DNA from: Alicyclobacillus_A sp963788285
GTDB lineage: Bacteria > Bacillota > Bacilli > Alicyclobacillales > Alicyclobacillaceae
Direction: 5' to 3'
DNA: 64,000 nt
Assembly: GCA_963788285.1 (NCBI GenBank)
Contig: CAWBGB010000005.1
Span: 1 to 64,000 of the forward strand
Shown: in pieces, positions 37,267 through 46,876 of the stretch
How the letters are laid out: each line of letters begins with the position of its first letter
Numbering within the stretch: the first letter of the stretch is position 1
Notes under the pieces: model-generated
The model's input: the letters and a program-made list of their open reading frames with translations, nothing else
What the model was told of the DNA's origin: nothing
The model's database searches: none
Position numbers and translations under genes: made by a program

Positions 37267-40200
37267 ATGAATCAATTGGGGTTGCCGCTCGAGGATACCT
37301 CTGGGCACCAGGTGTCGGCGCCGGCGCAGGTTGATGCCACCGCTGAGTTGCCGAAGGGGTTTGCGGAAAAGGTTGTCGTCAAACGGAAATCCCGTTCTAT
37401 TGAAGTCTATCTCACTCGCCTGGATCACTTGTGGGAGAAACTAGTCGGCGTCGGAGGATTCTTCAGTCGACGCGTTGCGCGATGCTGCGACGGAGATGGT
37501 TCGCTACGTTAGGAAGCTGACGTCCCTCACGGCGAGTTTGTCGGAAGAACGAATCCAGCTACGAATCGTCCCGCCGCGTTGGAACGCGAGTATATCAGAT
37601 TCTGTCGCACAAGCCGTCGTGTCGTCGTTGTTGGCATGGTACGGCGAAGATGAACCGATTGCGGCCAATTGGCTAGGAAAAGCGTCCGTTCAGTGTGTGG
37701 CGACGGGGTGTGCGGAAGATGAAGAATGCGTGTTTTTATGGCGGTTTCTGGTCGGCAATGAAGCGGAGCGCGCTACCCTCGTGAAAAAAAAGACGGAAAT
37801 GTGGCTGGCTGAACGCTGCAAATTGGTGTTTGGTCTGCGCGTCCAGTGTGAATTTGTGGTCGATGAATCCGCTCAGGAACGCGTGGAAGCGATGCGCAAG
37901 GAATTGGAGGCAAACGAACGCCAGGAAGTTCTCGACATGCTCGCGCGCGAAGCGGAGAGTACTGCGGAGAAAGCGGCGCAGCCAGTGGAGCACGCCGGGG
38001 ATCGGCCGTATCGCCGTGAACGGCGTAAAGACGATGACGGTCCGGTACAACCGCTGACCATTGGGCGCCCCATTGACGAGACGCTGCTGACTCCGATGAA
38101 GGACATTGTCGATGAAATGCGGAAGGTTGCCGTGGAAGGGCGCGTATTCAGCGTAGACACGCGCACGCTGCCTAGTGGTCGCACGTTGATCCAATTTAAC
38201 ATCACGGACGAGACAAGTTCTATCACCGCAAAACTGTTCTCGAACAACGAGCGACAGCTGGAGGCGCTGCAACCGCTGAAGGATGATGTGTACATTCGCA
38301 TTCAGGGCCAGGTTCAGTTTGATACGTACGCCAAAGAAATCGTGTTCATGGTGCAGGACATGCAGCCGGTGGATCCGCCAACGCGCGAGGATACCGCGGA
38401 AGTGAAGCGCGTGGAGCTGCATCTGCACTCCAACATGTCGCAGCTTGACGGCGTGACACCGGTCAGCAAGTTTGTGAAGCAGGCGGCGAAGTGGGGACAC
38501 GACGCCATCGCCATCACAGACCACGGCGTGGTGCAGGCGTTTCCGGAAGCCTACTCGGCGGCCAAGAAGAACGGGATCAAAATCTTACTCGGCGTTGAAG
38601 CGTACGTGGTGGACGACGGTACACCGATTGTCTACCGCGAAGCGGATATGATGCTCGACGACGATACCGAATACGTTGTGTTCGACACAGAGACAACAGG
38701 ACTCAACGCCCGCGAAGACACGTTGATTGAGATTTCGGGCGTTCGGATGAAAGGTAAACAAATTGTCGACCAGTTCGCCACGTTGATTGATCCGGAGCGG
38801 CCGGTCCCACCGAAAATCTCCGAGCTGACCGGAATCACCCCTGACATGCTGGTTGGACAACCGAAACTGGAGGAGGCGTTGACGCAGTTCCGCGCGTTCG
38901 CGGAAGGGGCCATTTTGGTTGCGCACAACGCGGAATTCGACGTTGGCTTCCTCGGACAGTGCGCCCTGCGCATCGGTATGGAGCCGTGGACGAATCCGGT
39001 CATTGACACATTGGCACTGGCGCGCATGTTGTACCCAGGAGAGAAGAACTACCGACTGAAGACGTTGACGCAGAAGTTCAACGTCGAACTGGTCAACCAC
39101 CATCGCGCCATCGCGGACGCGGAGGCGACGGCGAAGGTCTTTGCACACATGCAACAGACTATGCAGGAGCGTGGAATTGTTCGGCTGACGGAGTTAAACG
39201 CGCTCTCGGGAGACGTCGATGTCACGCGGGTACGTCCGTTCCACGCAACGATGCTGGTTCGCAATCAGACGGGCTTGAAAAACCTGTACAAGCTGGTCTC
39301 TCTTGCGCACACGGAGTACCTGTACCGAACGCCTCGCATGCCGAAGAGTGAGTTGGTCAAGCATCGAGACGGTCTGCTGATTGGCACTGCCTGTCAAAAC
39401 GGCGAGTTAATCCAAGCGTTTCTACGCGGAAAAAGTATAGACGAGATTGAGGCCATCTGCGAGTTTTACGACTACCTCGAACTGCAGCCGCTCAGTCACT
39501 ACGAAAACCTGGTACGCGAGCAAATGGTGCAGAGTCTGCAAAGCGTGAAGGATATTCACCGCCAAATCGTCGAGATCGGCAAGAAACTGAACAAGCCGGT
39601 GGTGGCGACGGGTGACGTGCACTTCCTGAACCCCAACGACGCCATCTTCCGCGAAATCTACTTGCAGTCGCAGAACCAGGGCGAAGCGGTACAGCAGCCG
39701 CCTATGTACTTCAGGACGACCAACGAAATGTTGGAGGAATTCCAACATCTAGGCAACGACGCCTATGATGTGGTGGTTCGCGCGAGTCGATATATCGCGG
39801 ATCAACTGGAAGAGGTAAGACCGATTCCGGACCAGCTGTACACGCCGGTGATTGAGGGCGCGGAGGATGAGATTACGCGGATGTCGTACGACAAGGCCCG
39901 CGAACTGTACGGCGATCCACTTCCGGAGATTGTCGAAGCACGATTGAAGAAGGAGCTAAACTCCATCATTAACAACGGCTTCGCGGTGATTTACTTGATT
40001 GCGCACAAACTGGTGACCAAGTCGCTGTCCGACGGTTACCTCGTCGGGAGCCGTGGATCGGTCGGATCGTCCCTGGTTGCCACGATGACGGACATTACCG
40101 AGGTCAATCCGTTGCCGCCGCACTATCGTTGCCCGTCTTGTTGCTACAGCGAGTTCATCGAGGATGGTTCGGTCGGTTCCGGTTTCGACCTGCCCCATAA

Positions 40201-41719
40201 AAACTGTCCAAAATGCGGAACGGATATGGATCGCGACGGCCAGGACATCCCGTTTGAGACGTTCCTTGGTTTCCACGGGGACAAGGTGCCGGATATCGAC
40301 TTGAACTTTTCGGGCGAATATCAGCCCCGGGCACACCGTTATACGGAGGAGTTGTTCGGTAAGGACCATGTGTTCCGAGCCGGAACCATTTCCGGTGTCG
40401 CGGAAAAGACGGCATACGGCTACGTCCGCAAATTCGCGGAAGAGCGTGGACTGGTGTTGCGTAACGCGGAAATCGACCGGCTGGTCAAAGGCTGTACAGG
40501 CGTCAAGCGCACCACAGGTCAGCACCCGGGCGGCCAGGTGGTCGTTCCCAGTCACGTGACCGTCTACGACTTTACGCCTGTCCAGTATCCGGCCGACGAC
40601 AAGAGCGCCGGGACGCTTACGACGCACTTTGACTACCATTCGGGTCTCGAGAACTGCCTGTTAAAGCTTGATATTCTCGGCCACGACGATCCAACGGTGA
40701 TCCGCATGCTGCAGGACCTGACGGGGGTCGACCCGAAGTCGATTCCCTTGGACGACCCGCTCGTCCTCGGTCTCTTCTCTGGCACGGAAACACTCGGTGT
40801 CAAACCAGAGGACATTCGCTCCAAGACGGGTACGTACGCGATACCGGAGTTTGGTACCAAATTTGTCCGCCAGATGCTCGAGGATACTCGACCGACCACG
40901 TTTTCCGAGTTGGTGCGCATCTCCGGTCTGTCTCACGGTACGGACGTCTGGTTGAACAACGCCCAGGACCTGATTCGTCAAGGGATTGCTACGCTGTCCG
41001 AAGTGATCTGTGCCCGCGACGACATCATGATCTATTTGATTTACAAGGGTCTCGAGCCTGGGCGTGCATTTAAGATCATGGAGGGCATCCGCAAAGGGAA
41101 AGGCGTCAAGGAAGAGGACGCCGAGTACATGCGGCAATTCGGGGTTCCGGAGTGGTACATCGAGTCGGGGCGGAAGATTAAATACATGTTCCCGAAGGCT
41201 CACGCCGCGGCGTACGTGTTGATGGCTGTGCGGATTGCGTGGTTCAAAGTGCACTACCCACTCGCGTTCTACGCGACATATTTCACGGTGCGCGCCGACG
41301 ACTTTGATGTTGCACTCATGGTCGAGGGAAGAGACGCCATCTGGCGAAAAATTGAGGAAATTGAACAGAAGGGGAACGCCGCGCTGCCAAAGGAAAAGAG
41401 CTTGCTGACGGTGCTCGAAGTGGCGTTGGAGATGGTGGTTCGAGGGTACAAGTTCCTGCCGATTGACTTGTACAAGTCGCACGCCACCAAGTTCCTGATT
41501 GACGAAGAACAACAGGCATTGCGGCCTCCGTTTGCCGCGATTCCAGGAGTCGGTGAGTCGGCTGCGAACAACCTCTATCAAGCTTGTCAAGAGGGTGAGT
41601 TCCTGTCGATTGAGGATTTACAATCGCGGAGCCGCGTATCTAAGACGGTCATTGAAATCTTGGACGGGCTCGGTTGCCTGAAGGGACTTCCGGAAACAAA
41701 CCAGCTTTCGCTGTTCTGA
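37267..41719 (+). CDS. polC: DNA polymerase III PolC-type alpha subunit, with apparent N-terminal frameshift
   Basis: The main replicative polymerase of Bacillota. The open frame from 37475 (1414 codons) contains an OB region, the PHP domain from about codon 311 (VELHLHSNMSQLDGV), and the DnaQ-like 3'-5' exonuclease (FDTETTGLNA, HNAEFDVGFLG, HRAIADAEATAKVF; about codons 400-550). It also has the polymerase core (GSRGSVGSSLVATM near 857; PDIDLNFSGEYQ) and a Cys4 zinc motif (CPSCC and NCPKCG). The N-terminal domain begins in another frame at ATG 37267 (MNQLGLPLED), with KVVVKRKSRSIEVYL, and joins the main frame if one base is removed within TTCTTC at 37459-37464. Because PolC is essential, a sequencing error, a very recent mutation, or internal initiation are all possible. 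Confidence 0.9.
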
Positions 41720-41771
41720 ATCGCTGTGTCGGTGCAAGGTCGGCAGACATATGGTCAGTTAAACGAAATAC

Positions 41772-41806
41772 AAAAGCATCTGATCCATTGGGTCAGGTGC
41801 TTTTTC
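41772..41806 (+). terminator. Rho-independent terminator after polC
   Basis: AAAGCATCTGATCC pairs with GGTCAGGTGCTTT around ATTG, continuing into TTCG with T-rich flanks. The insertion sequence begins right after it. Confidence 0.8.
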
Positions 41807-41810
41807 GTTT

Positions 41811-43255
41811 GAGTGTTTTGCAGATTACTGAGGCCTTGTAGGGTAAGGGATAACAGAGCATAAAAAAGGACTTCACCCCAAATTCGAGAAGATTTCAAGC
41901 GACAAAACAAGAAACTCTCAAAGGAGGAAGTCCACTTGTATCTTCTCCAAAAGTCTCTGTTTTCCTTTGAGCAGTGGCTAGAAATTGAATCGAGTGAGCG
42001 GTTGGAATTGTTCTTTTCCGCTCTAGACCTTCAGCCGTACGCCAAAAAGTTGACAAGTTCGTCACCCCAGGGGGCACAGCCTATCAACCGGGAGGCAATT
42101 TTAAGAGCATTACTCGCTGCACCACTCGAAGGGATCTCTACCTTCACGAGATTGCATGAGCGGTTGGACAAGGACATTCGATTTCGGTACCAGTGCGGGT
42201 TCCGCGTGGATGAAGCAGCTCCGTCGATTTCTACGCTAAGCCGAGTCTTCACTGCCTTAACGGAAAAGGGACTTGCTAAGGCGCTCTTCATTGACCTGGT
42301 CAGCCAATGTCGAGAAGCCAGTGTTATTGACGGGACTCACCTTGCCATCGACAGCACAGCAATCTCTGCCTACGAAAAGAAGCAACCCAGGTCGTGTAGT
42401 CAGGAAACAGGAAACGCCAACTGGGGTGCCAAGTACGACACGTTTGGTAACAAACTCACGTGGTTTGGCTACAAAATTCACCTTGCAGTGGACACACAGA
42501 GTGAACTGCCTGTATCCCTGGAAGTCACACCAGCACATGTATACGACGGTGAGATGGCGATTCCATTGATGAAAGACGTTGCTGATGGGTTGGAAGTTCA
42601 AATTCGTCATGATGGATGCTGGATACGATCAGGTGAAGAACTATGAAGCTGCTCGTAGTTACGGAGCACAGGCCATCATTGCGTTGAACCGACGAGGTGA
42701 GAAGGAACCTCCCGCTGGGATGTCTTCGAATGGTACGCCCCGTTGCTCCATGGGTTATGACATGGTGTACTGGGGAGCCGACGGTGACCAGCTAAAGTTC
42801 CGTTGTCCCCATGTCTTAGGCAAGGTCGACTGCCCATTAGGTGCAGCAGCATGCTCTGGCTCAAATTACGGAATGGTTGTGAAGCAGAACATTACTGATG
42901 ACGTTCGCCGTTTTTCGAATCCCCACCGCAATACGCGCGGCTGGACGAAACTGTACAATGAACGAACCGCCGTTGAGCGATGCAACTCAAGACTAAAGGA
43001 AAACTTAACTGCGAACGACATTCATGTCTCTGGAATCCATAAGGTGACGACACATGTTTATCTCAATGCCATCGTCCTTTTGGCATCAGCACTAGCAATG
43101 AGCAAAGCAGTAGGACTGAAACACATTGCTTAATCGGTAGTTCAGTAGAATTGTAGCGGCTATGTCACCAAACAAAAACTGTAAAACTCACTTTTAGCCT
43201 AGGCATTGTGTGCTTCTTTTTCAATTCACTAGAAATGTAATTCTGCAAAACGCTC
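41811..43255 (+). mobile_element. Insertion sequence, about 1445 bp, with 4-bp target duplication
   Basis: The left end GAGTGTTTTGCAGATTAC (41811-41828) and the reverse complement of the right end, GAGCGTTTTGCAGAATTAC (43237-43255), match at all but two positions. Both ends are flanked by GTTT (41807-41810 and 43256-43259), which fits a target-site duplication. The element carries one DDE transposase broken by a frameshift. An inverted repeat (GGACTTC 41868-41874, GAAGTCC 41927-41933) brackets the transposase ribosome-binding site. Confidence 0.85.
41936..43133 (+). pseudogene. DDE transposase (IS4/IS5-IS1182-like), frameshifted
   Basis: TTG 41936 follows AAGGAGG. The first frame (to 42646) has an InsH-type N-terminal domain, INREAILRALLAAPLEGIST, and the first catalytic region VIDGTHLAIDSTAI. 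From about 42600 the sequence continues in the +1 frame as KFVMMDAGYDQVKNYE (second Asp) and YNERTAVERCNSRLKE (catalytic Glu), to 43133. The joint would give about 399 residues. There is no slippery heptamer at the overlap, so I read it as a disabling mutation and not a programmed shift. Exact IS family not determined. Confidence 0.8.
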
Positions 43256-43319
43256 GTTTAAGTGATGGACCTCCAAATCTATGGAATTTCCAAGTTGGAG
43301 ACAATGCGGCGAATGGGCC

Positions 43320-43356
43320 GGTAAGCAAAAGCAATCGAGGAGCCTAGTGCTCCTCG
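43320..43356 (-). terminator. Minus-strand terminator of tdk
   Basis: CGAGGAGC and GCTCCTCG form a perfect 8-bp stem with a 5-nt loop that contains the tdk stop codon. On the minus strand it is followed by ATTGCTTTTGC. Confidence 0.65.
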
Positions 43357-44039
43357 GTAGCTGCCGCTTCTGCGAATGTAGATTCGCCCTGGTAAAAGGT
43401 CACGTGACAACGGCGACAACGCGGCTCATAGGATTCGGTGGCACCGGGAAACACCACAGGGTCTGTCCAGGCTGCCGGTCTACCGTTGATCAGGCGCTGT
43501 GGCAATACGGCCGGTGCACCGCAACGCACACAAGTAGAGGTGAGGCTGACTCGTTCGTCCGCCAATGCCAGGATGTCTCCCATGGGTCCAAACGGCAGGC
43601 CGCGAAAGTCCTTGTCCAATCCAGATACCACCACGAAACAGTGCCTGCGCAACAGTTCCACAAGCACCTGGACAATCACGTATCCCTGCTTGTTCTTCTC
43701 CATGAAAAACTGAACTTCGTCACACGCCACAATCTGCACGTTGTCCGCAATCACGCGTTCGAGCAAGTTGGTGGCAGAATCCACGGGTATGGCGGGCATG
43801 CGTGCGCCACCGTGGCTCGCAATTTCCGTGTGAGAGTAGCGAGTATCCAAACTATGTTTATAGATGCCGATCTTACGCGGCTTATATATGTATCCATCGC
43901 GCTCTGCGGCGGCTTTGCGAATGGATTCGACTCGTTCCATGGTCTTCAGACGAGCAATCAGTTCCTCTGTTTTTCCAGACATCATGTTGCCAGTAATCAC
44001 AAGGAGGTGTCCCATTTCAGGCAAAGTAGGTGCATTCAT
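43344..44039 (-). CDS. tdk: Thymidine kinase (type II)
   Basis: A 231-residue salvage enzyme that phosphorylates thymidine. The P-loop is ITGNMMSGKTEELIARL, the Walker-B-like motif is VACDEVQFF, and the lasso domain has zinc Cys pairs CVRCG and CRRCH. ATG 44039 is preceded by AAAGGAG on the minus strand; the frame open to 44351 is not coding. It sits with typA between polC and rimP, where Bacillus has no genes. Confidence 0.95.
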   Translation of the reverse strand: MNAPTLPEMGHLLVITGNMMSGKTEELIARLKTMERVESIRKAAAERDGYIYKPRKIGIYKHSLDTRYSHTEIASHGGARMPAIPVDSATNLLERVIADNVQIVACDEVQFFMEKNKQGYVIVQVLVELLRRHCFVVVSGLDKDFRGLPFGPMGDILALADERVSLTSTCVRCGAPAVLPQRLINGRPAAWTDPVVFPGATESYEPRCRRCHVTFYQGESTFAEAAATEEH

Positions 44040-44185
44040 GGTAGGACTCCTTTTACGCGGAATGAATAGGGCGCTTTGGGCAAGCGCCGGAATGAGGTTG
44101 GCTGAGGTGCAGCCATTGTTTTCGGTTCGTGATGAGAGGCGCGTGTTCCTCTTTCGATGATATCCACACGCGAACAACCGAGCTC

Positions 44186-44225
44186 CACGGGTCACGCGAG
44201 GCGTTGTCGCCTTGCGCGACCCGTG
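44186..44225. repeat. Long near-perfect hairpin between typA and tdk
   Basis: CACGGGTCACGCGAGGCG and CGCCTTGCGCGACCCGTG form an 18-bp stem (one A-C mismatch, one G-T) with a TTGT loop. It has no T run on either strand. It lies just after the typA stop and could stabilise the transcript end. Confidence 0.6.
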
Positions 44226-44238
44226 CGACATCCTTTGA

Positions 44239-46077
44239 CTACTGCGAGACTTTCGAGCGCTTTGCCGCTTTCTCGCGCTCGCTCTTGGACAGCTCGCGCT
44301 TGCGGAGTCGGACACTCTGTGGCGTGATTTCGCACAGTTCATCGTCTTCAATATACGTGATGGCCTGTTCCAGGCTCAGCTTGCGCGGAGCTTTTAGCCG
44401 TACCGTCTCGTCCTTGGTTGCGGACCTCACGTTGCTCATGTGCTTCTGCTTCGTCACATTGACGGTGAGATCATTTTCGCGGTTGTGTTCGCCGACAATC
44501 ATCCCTTCATAGACGACAGTGCCTGGTGTGATAAACATGACACCACGATCTTCGAGATTTTGCAGTGCGTAGGTCGTCGCTGTACCGCTGTCCATGGAGA
44601 CGAGCACGCCCTGCCGCCGGGTCACGACGTCGCCGCGCCACGGTCCATATTCCAAAAAGCTGTGGTGCATGATGCCATAACCACGGGTGAGCGTCATGAA
44701 CTCAGTGCGGAATCCAATGAGGCCGCGGGATGGGATGGTGAATTCCAGGCGTGTGGATTCTCCAGACGGAGATGTCTCGAGTTTCTGCATTTCCGCCTTA
44801 CGCAACCCAAGGGCCTCAATCACGGCGCCGACCGAATCCGACGGTACGTCTGCGACGAGCAACTCGATGGGTTCCAACAAGTTGTCTCCTTCGCGCTTCA
44901 GGATGACGCGGGGTTTGGACACTTGCATTTCATAGCCCTCACGGCGCATGGTCTCAATCAAAATCGAGAGGTGCAGTTCGCCTCGGCTGGAGACGAGGAA
45001 TGCGTCGGCATCGTCCGTCTCCTCGACGCGCAGACTGACGTCCGACTCCAGTTCCGCGAACAGTCGCTCCCGCAGCTTGCGCGACGTCACGTGCGTGCCC
45101 TCGCGCCCGGCCAGCGGGCTATTGTTGACGAGAAACGTCATTTGGAGCGTCGGTTCGTCAATCGTAAGGAGTGGGAGTGGATCCACATGGTTTACGTCGC
45201 ACACGGTCTCCCCGACCGTGATGTCCGACAACCCGGCAATCGCCACAATGTCCCCGGCGCTAGCGAACTCCACTTCAATGCGCTTCAATCCCTGGAACCC
45301 GAACAGCTTGGTGATGCGGGAACGTTCAATCGACCCGTCCCGTTTCGCGATGGCTACTGTTTGACCGAGCTGGATGGTTCCGCGCGCAATGCGGCCGATG
45401 CCAATGCGGCCCAAGAATTCGTTGTAGTCCAGCATGGTCACCTGCCACTGTAGCGGCGCTTCCTTATCTACCGCAGGTGCTGGGATGTTGTTGAGAATGG
45501 CTTCAAACAGCGGCTGCATGTTTTCGCCAGGCGTGTCCGGGTCTTCGGTCGCCACGCCCTGCAACGCAGATGTGTAGACCACCGGAAAGTCACATTGTTC
45601 TTCAGAGGCGCCGAGTTCGATGAAGAGATCCAACACTTCGTCGACGACTTCCAGCGGACGTGCATTCGGGCGGTCCATCTTGTTGACCACAACAATGGGC
45701 GCCAGTCCGACAGAAAGGGCTTTTTGCAGCACAAACTTCGTTTGTGGCATCACACCCTCAAACGCGTCCACCACCAGCAAAACGCCGTCCACCATCTTGA
45801 CAATGCGTTCCACTTCGCCACTGAAGTCTGCGTGACCCGGTGTGTCGACAATGTTGATTTTGTAGCCCTTATACGGAATCGCTGTTGTTTTGGAAAGAAT
45901 CGTAATGCCGCGCTCACGCTCGATGTCATTAGAGTCCAACGCGCGTTCCTGCAGTTGTTCATTCTCACGGAACAATCCGGACTGGCGAAGCAATTGGTCG
46001 ACGAGGCTGGTTTTACCATGGTCGACGTGTGCAACAATCGCCACGTTCCGAAGTTCCGGTTGTGTGCGTTTAGCCAT
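44239..46077 (-). CDS. typA: Ribosome-associated GTPase TypA/BipA
   Basis: A 612-residue translational GTPase related to EF-G. G1 is AHVDHGKTSLVDQLL, with RERGITILSKTTAI (G2), DTPGHADFSGEVERI (G3) and VVNKMDRPNARP (G4). C-terminal BipA-specific sequence includes RGLIGFRTEFMTLTRGYGIM. It acts in 50S assembly and stress adaptation. ATG 46077 is preceded by GAGGG on the minus strand; the 37 codons upstream are leader. Confidence 0.96.
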   Translation of the reverse strand: MAKRTQPELRNVAIVAHVDHGKTSLVDQLLRQSGLFRENEQLQERALDSNDIERERGITILSKTTAIPYKGYKINIVDTPGHADFSGEVERIVKMVDGVLLVVDAFEGVMPQTKFVLQKALSVGLAPIVVVNKMDRPNARPLEVVDEVLDLFIELGASEEQCDFPVVYTSALQGVATEDPDTPGENMQPLFEAILNNIPAPAVDKEAPLQWQVTMLDYNEFLGRIGIGRIARGTIQLGQTVAIAKRDGSIERSRITKLFGFQGLKRIEVEFASAGDIVAIAGLSDITVGETVCDVNHVDPLPLLTIDEPTLQMTFLVNNSPLAGREGTHVTSRKLRERLFAELESDVSLRVEETDDADAFLVSSRGELHLSILIETMRREGYEMQVSKPRVILKREGDNLLEPIELLVADVPSDSVGAVIEALGLRKAEMQKLETSPSGESTRLEFTIPSRGLIGFRTEFMTLTRGYGIMHHSFLEYGPWRGDVVTRRQGVLVSMDSGTATTYALQNLEDRGVMFITPGTVVYEGMIVGEHNRENDLTVNVTKQKHMSNVRSATKDETVRLKAPRKLSLEQAITYIEDDELCEITPQSVRLRKRELSKSEREKAAKRSKVSQ

Positions 46078-46193
46078 ATTTGATCCCTCGGGATTTCTGA
46101 ATTTGATGGGCGGTGTTTGACGGCCCGCCGTAGTGCCGCTTTTCACCTTATCACGTGTCTGAGAAAACCGCAATTTATAGTTTGACAAAGTGT

Positions 46194-46222
46194 TTGCCAG
46201 GTGCGATCGTTGGTGGTATACT
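46194..46222 (+). promoter_or_regulatory. Sigma-A promoter of the rimP-nusA-infB operon
   Basis: TTGCCA (46194-46199) and TATACT (46217-46222) have exactly 17-nt spacing, and TGG before the -10 adds an extended -10. It lies about 145 nt before rimP. Confidence 0.85.
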
Positions 46223-46253
46223 CACAGTGTTAGACTTCGTATAGGTAGCGACG

Positions 46254-46280
46254 CGAAGAGTGGGGATTCCCCACTCTTCG
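46254..46280 (+). promoter_or_regulatory. Leader hairpin of the rimP operon
   Basis: A perfect 12-bp stem, CGAAGAGTGGGG with CCCCACTCTTCG around ATT, lies in the 5' leader. It is followed by ATCTATGATT, not a T run, so it is not an obvious terminator. Its role is unknown. Confidence 0.6.
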
Positions 46281-46366
46281 ATCTATGATTCGGGCGATTC
46301 ACGTCTCTCCAATGTCGACCGGCGGATCGCGCGAGTCATGATTAGCCAGCAAAGGGAGGTACTCGT

Positions 46367-46840
46367 GTGCCAAAAGAGCGTGTGACCGACATCGTGGAAC
46401 GTCTGGCACTCCCCATTGTTGAAGCCGCGGGTCTGGAGCTTGTCGACGTGGAGTACAAAAAGGAAGGTGCCAACTGGTATCTGCGCGTCTTCATCGATAA
46501 GCCGGAAGGTGTTGATATCGACGATTGTAGTCGGGTGAGCGAGCAGTTGTCGGAGCGCCTGGACGAAGTGGACCCGATTCCGAACTCCTATTTCCTCGAG
46601 GTTTCCTCACCGGGCGCCGAGCGTCCATTGAAAAAACCATCTGACTTCGAGCGTGCAGTCGGGCAGTACGTACACGTCTCCTTCTATGAACCGTTGAACG
46701 GCCAAAAAGCGTTGGAGGGGACTCTGAACCGTTTTGACGGCGATTCCGTCGAGCTAGAGGTCATGCTCAAAGGGGTTCGTAAAACGATGGTCGTACCGCT
46801 GGATAAGGTGGCCGCTGCGCGGCTTGCTGTGAAGCTGTGA
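46367..46840 (+). CDS. rimP: Ribosome maturation factor RimP
   Basis: A 157-residue 30S assembly factor. The typical segments are LELVDVEYKKEGANWYLRVF, IDDCSRVSEQLSERLD and YFLEVSSPGAERPLK. GTG 46367 follows AAAGGGAGGT. It heads the nusA-infB operon. Confidence 0.96.
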   Translation: MPKERVTDIVERLALPIVEAAGLELVDVEYKKEGANWYLRVFIDKPEGVDIDDCSRVSEQLSERLDEVDPIPNSYFLEVSSPGAERPLKKPSDFERAVGQYVHVSFYEPLNGQKALEGTLNRFDGDSVELEVMLKGVRKTMVVPLDKVAAARLAVKL

Positions 46841-46876
46841 AAATTGTCGGAAGCTTGAAAGGGGGAGATATTGTCC

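Noticed and set aside
40661..41590. Minus-strand 309-codon ORF opposite polC
   Set aside because: Antisense to the conserved PolC polymerase domain; no RBS or family features.
42579..42646. Programmed frameshift in the transposase
   Set aside because: The frame change is +1 and the overlap lacks an A-rich slippery heptamer and a downstream stem; I treat it as a mutation.
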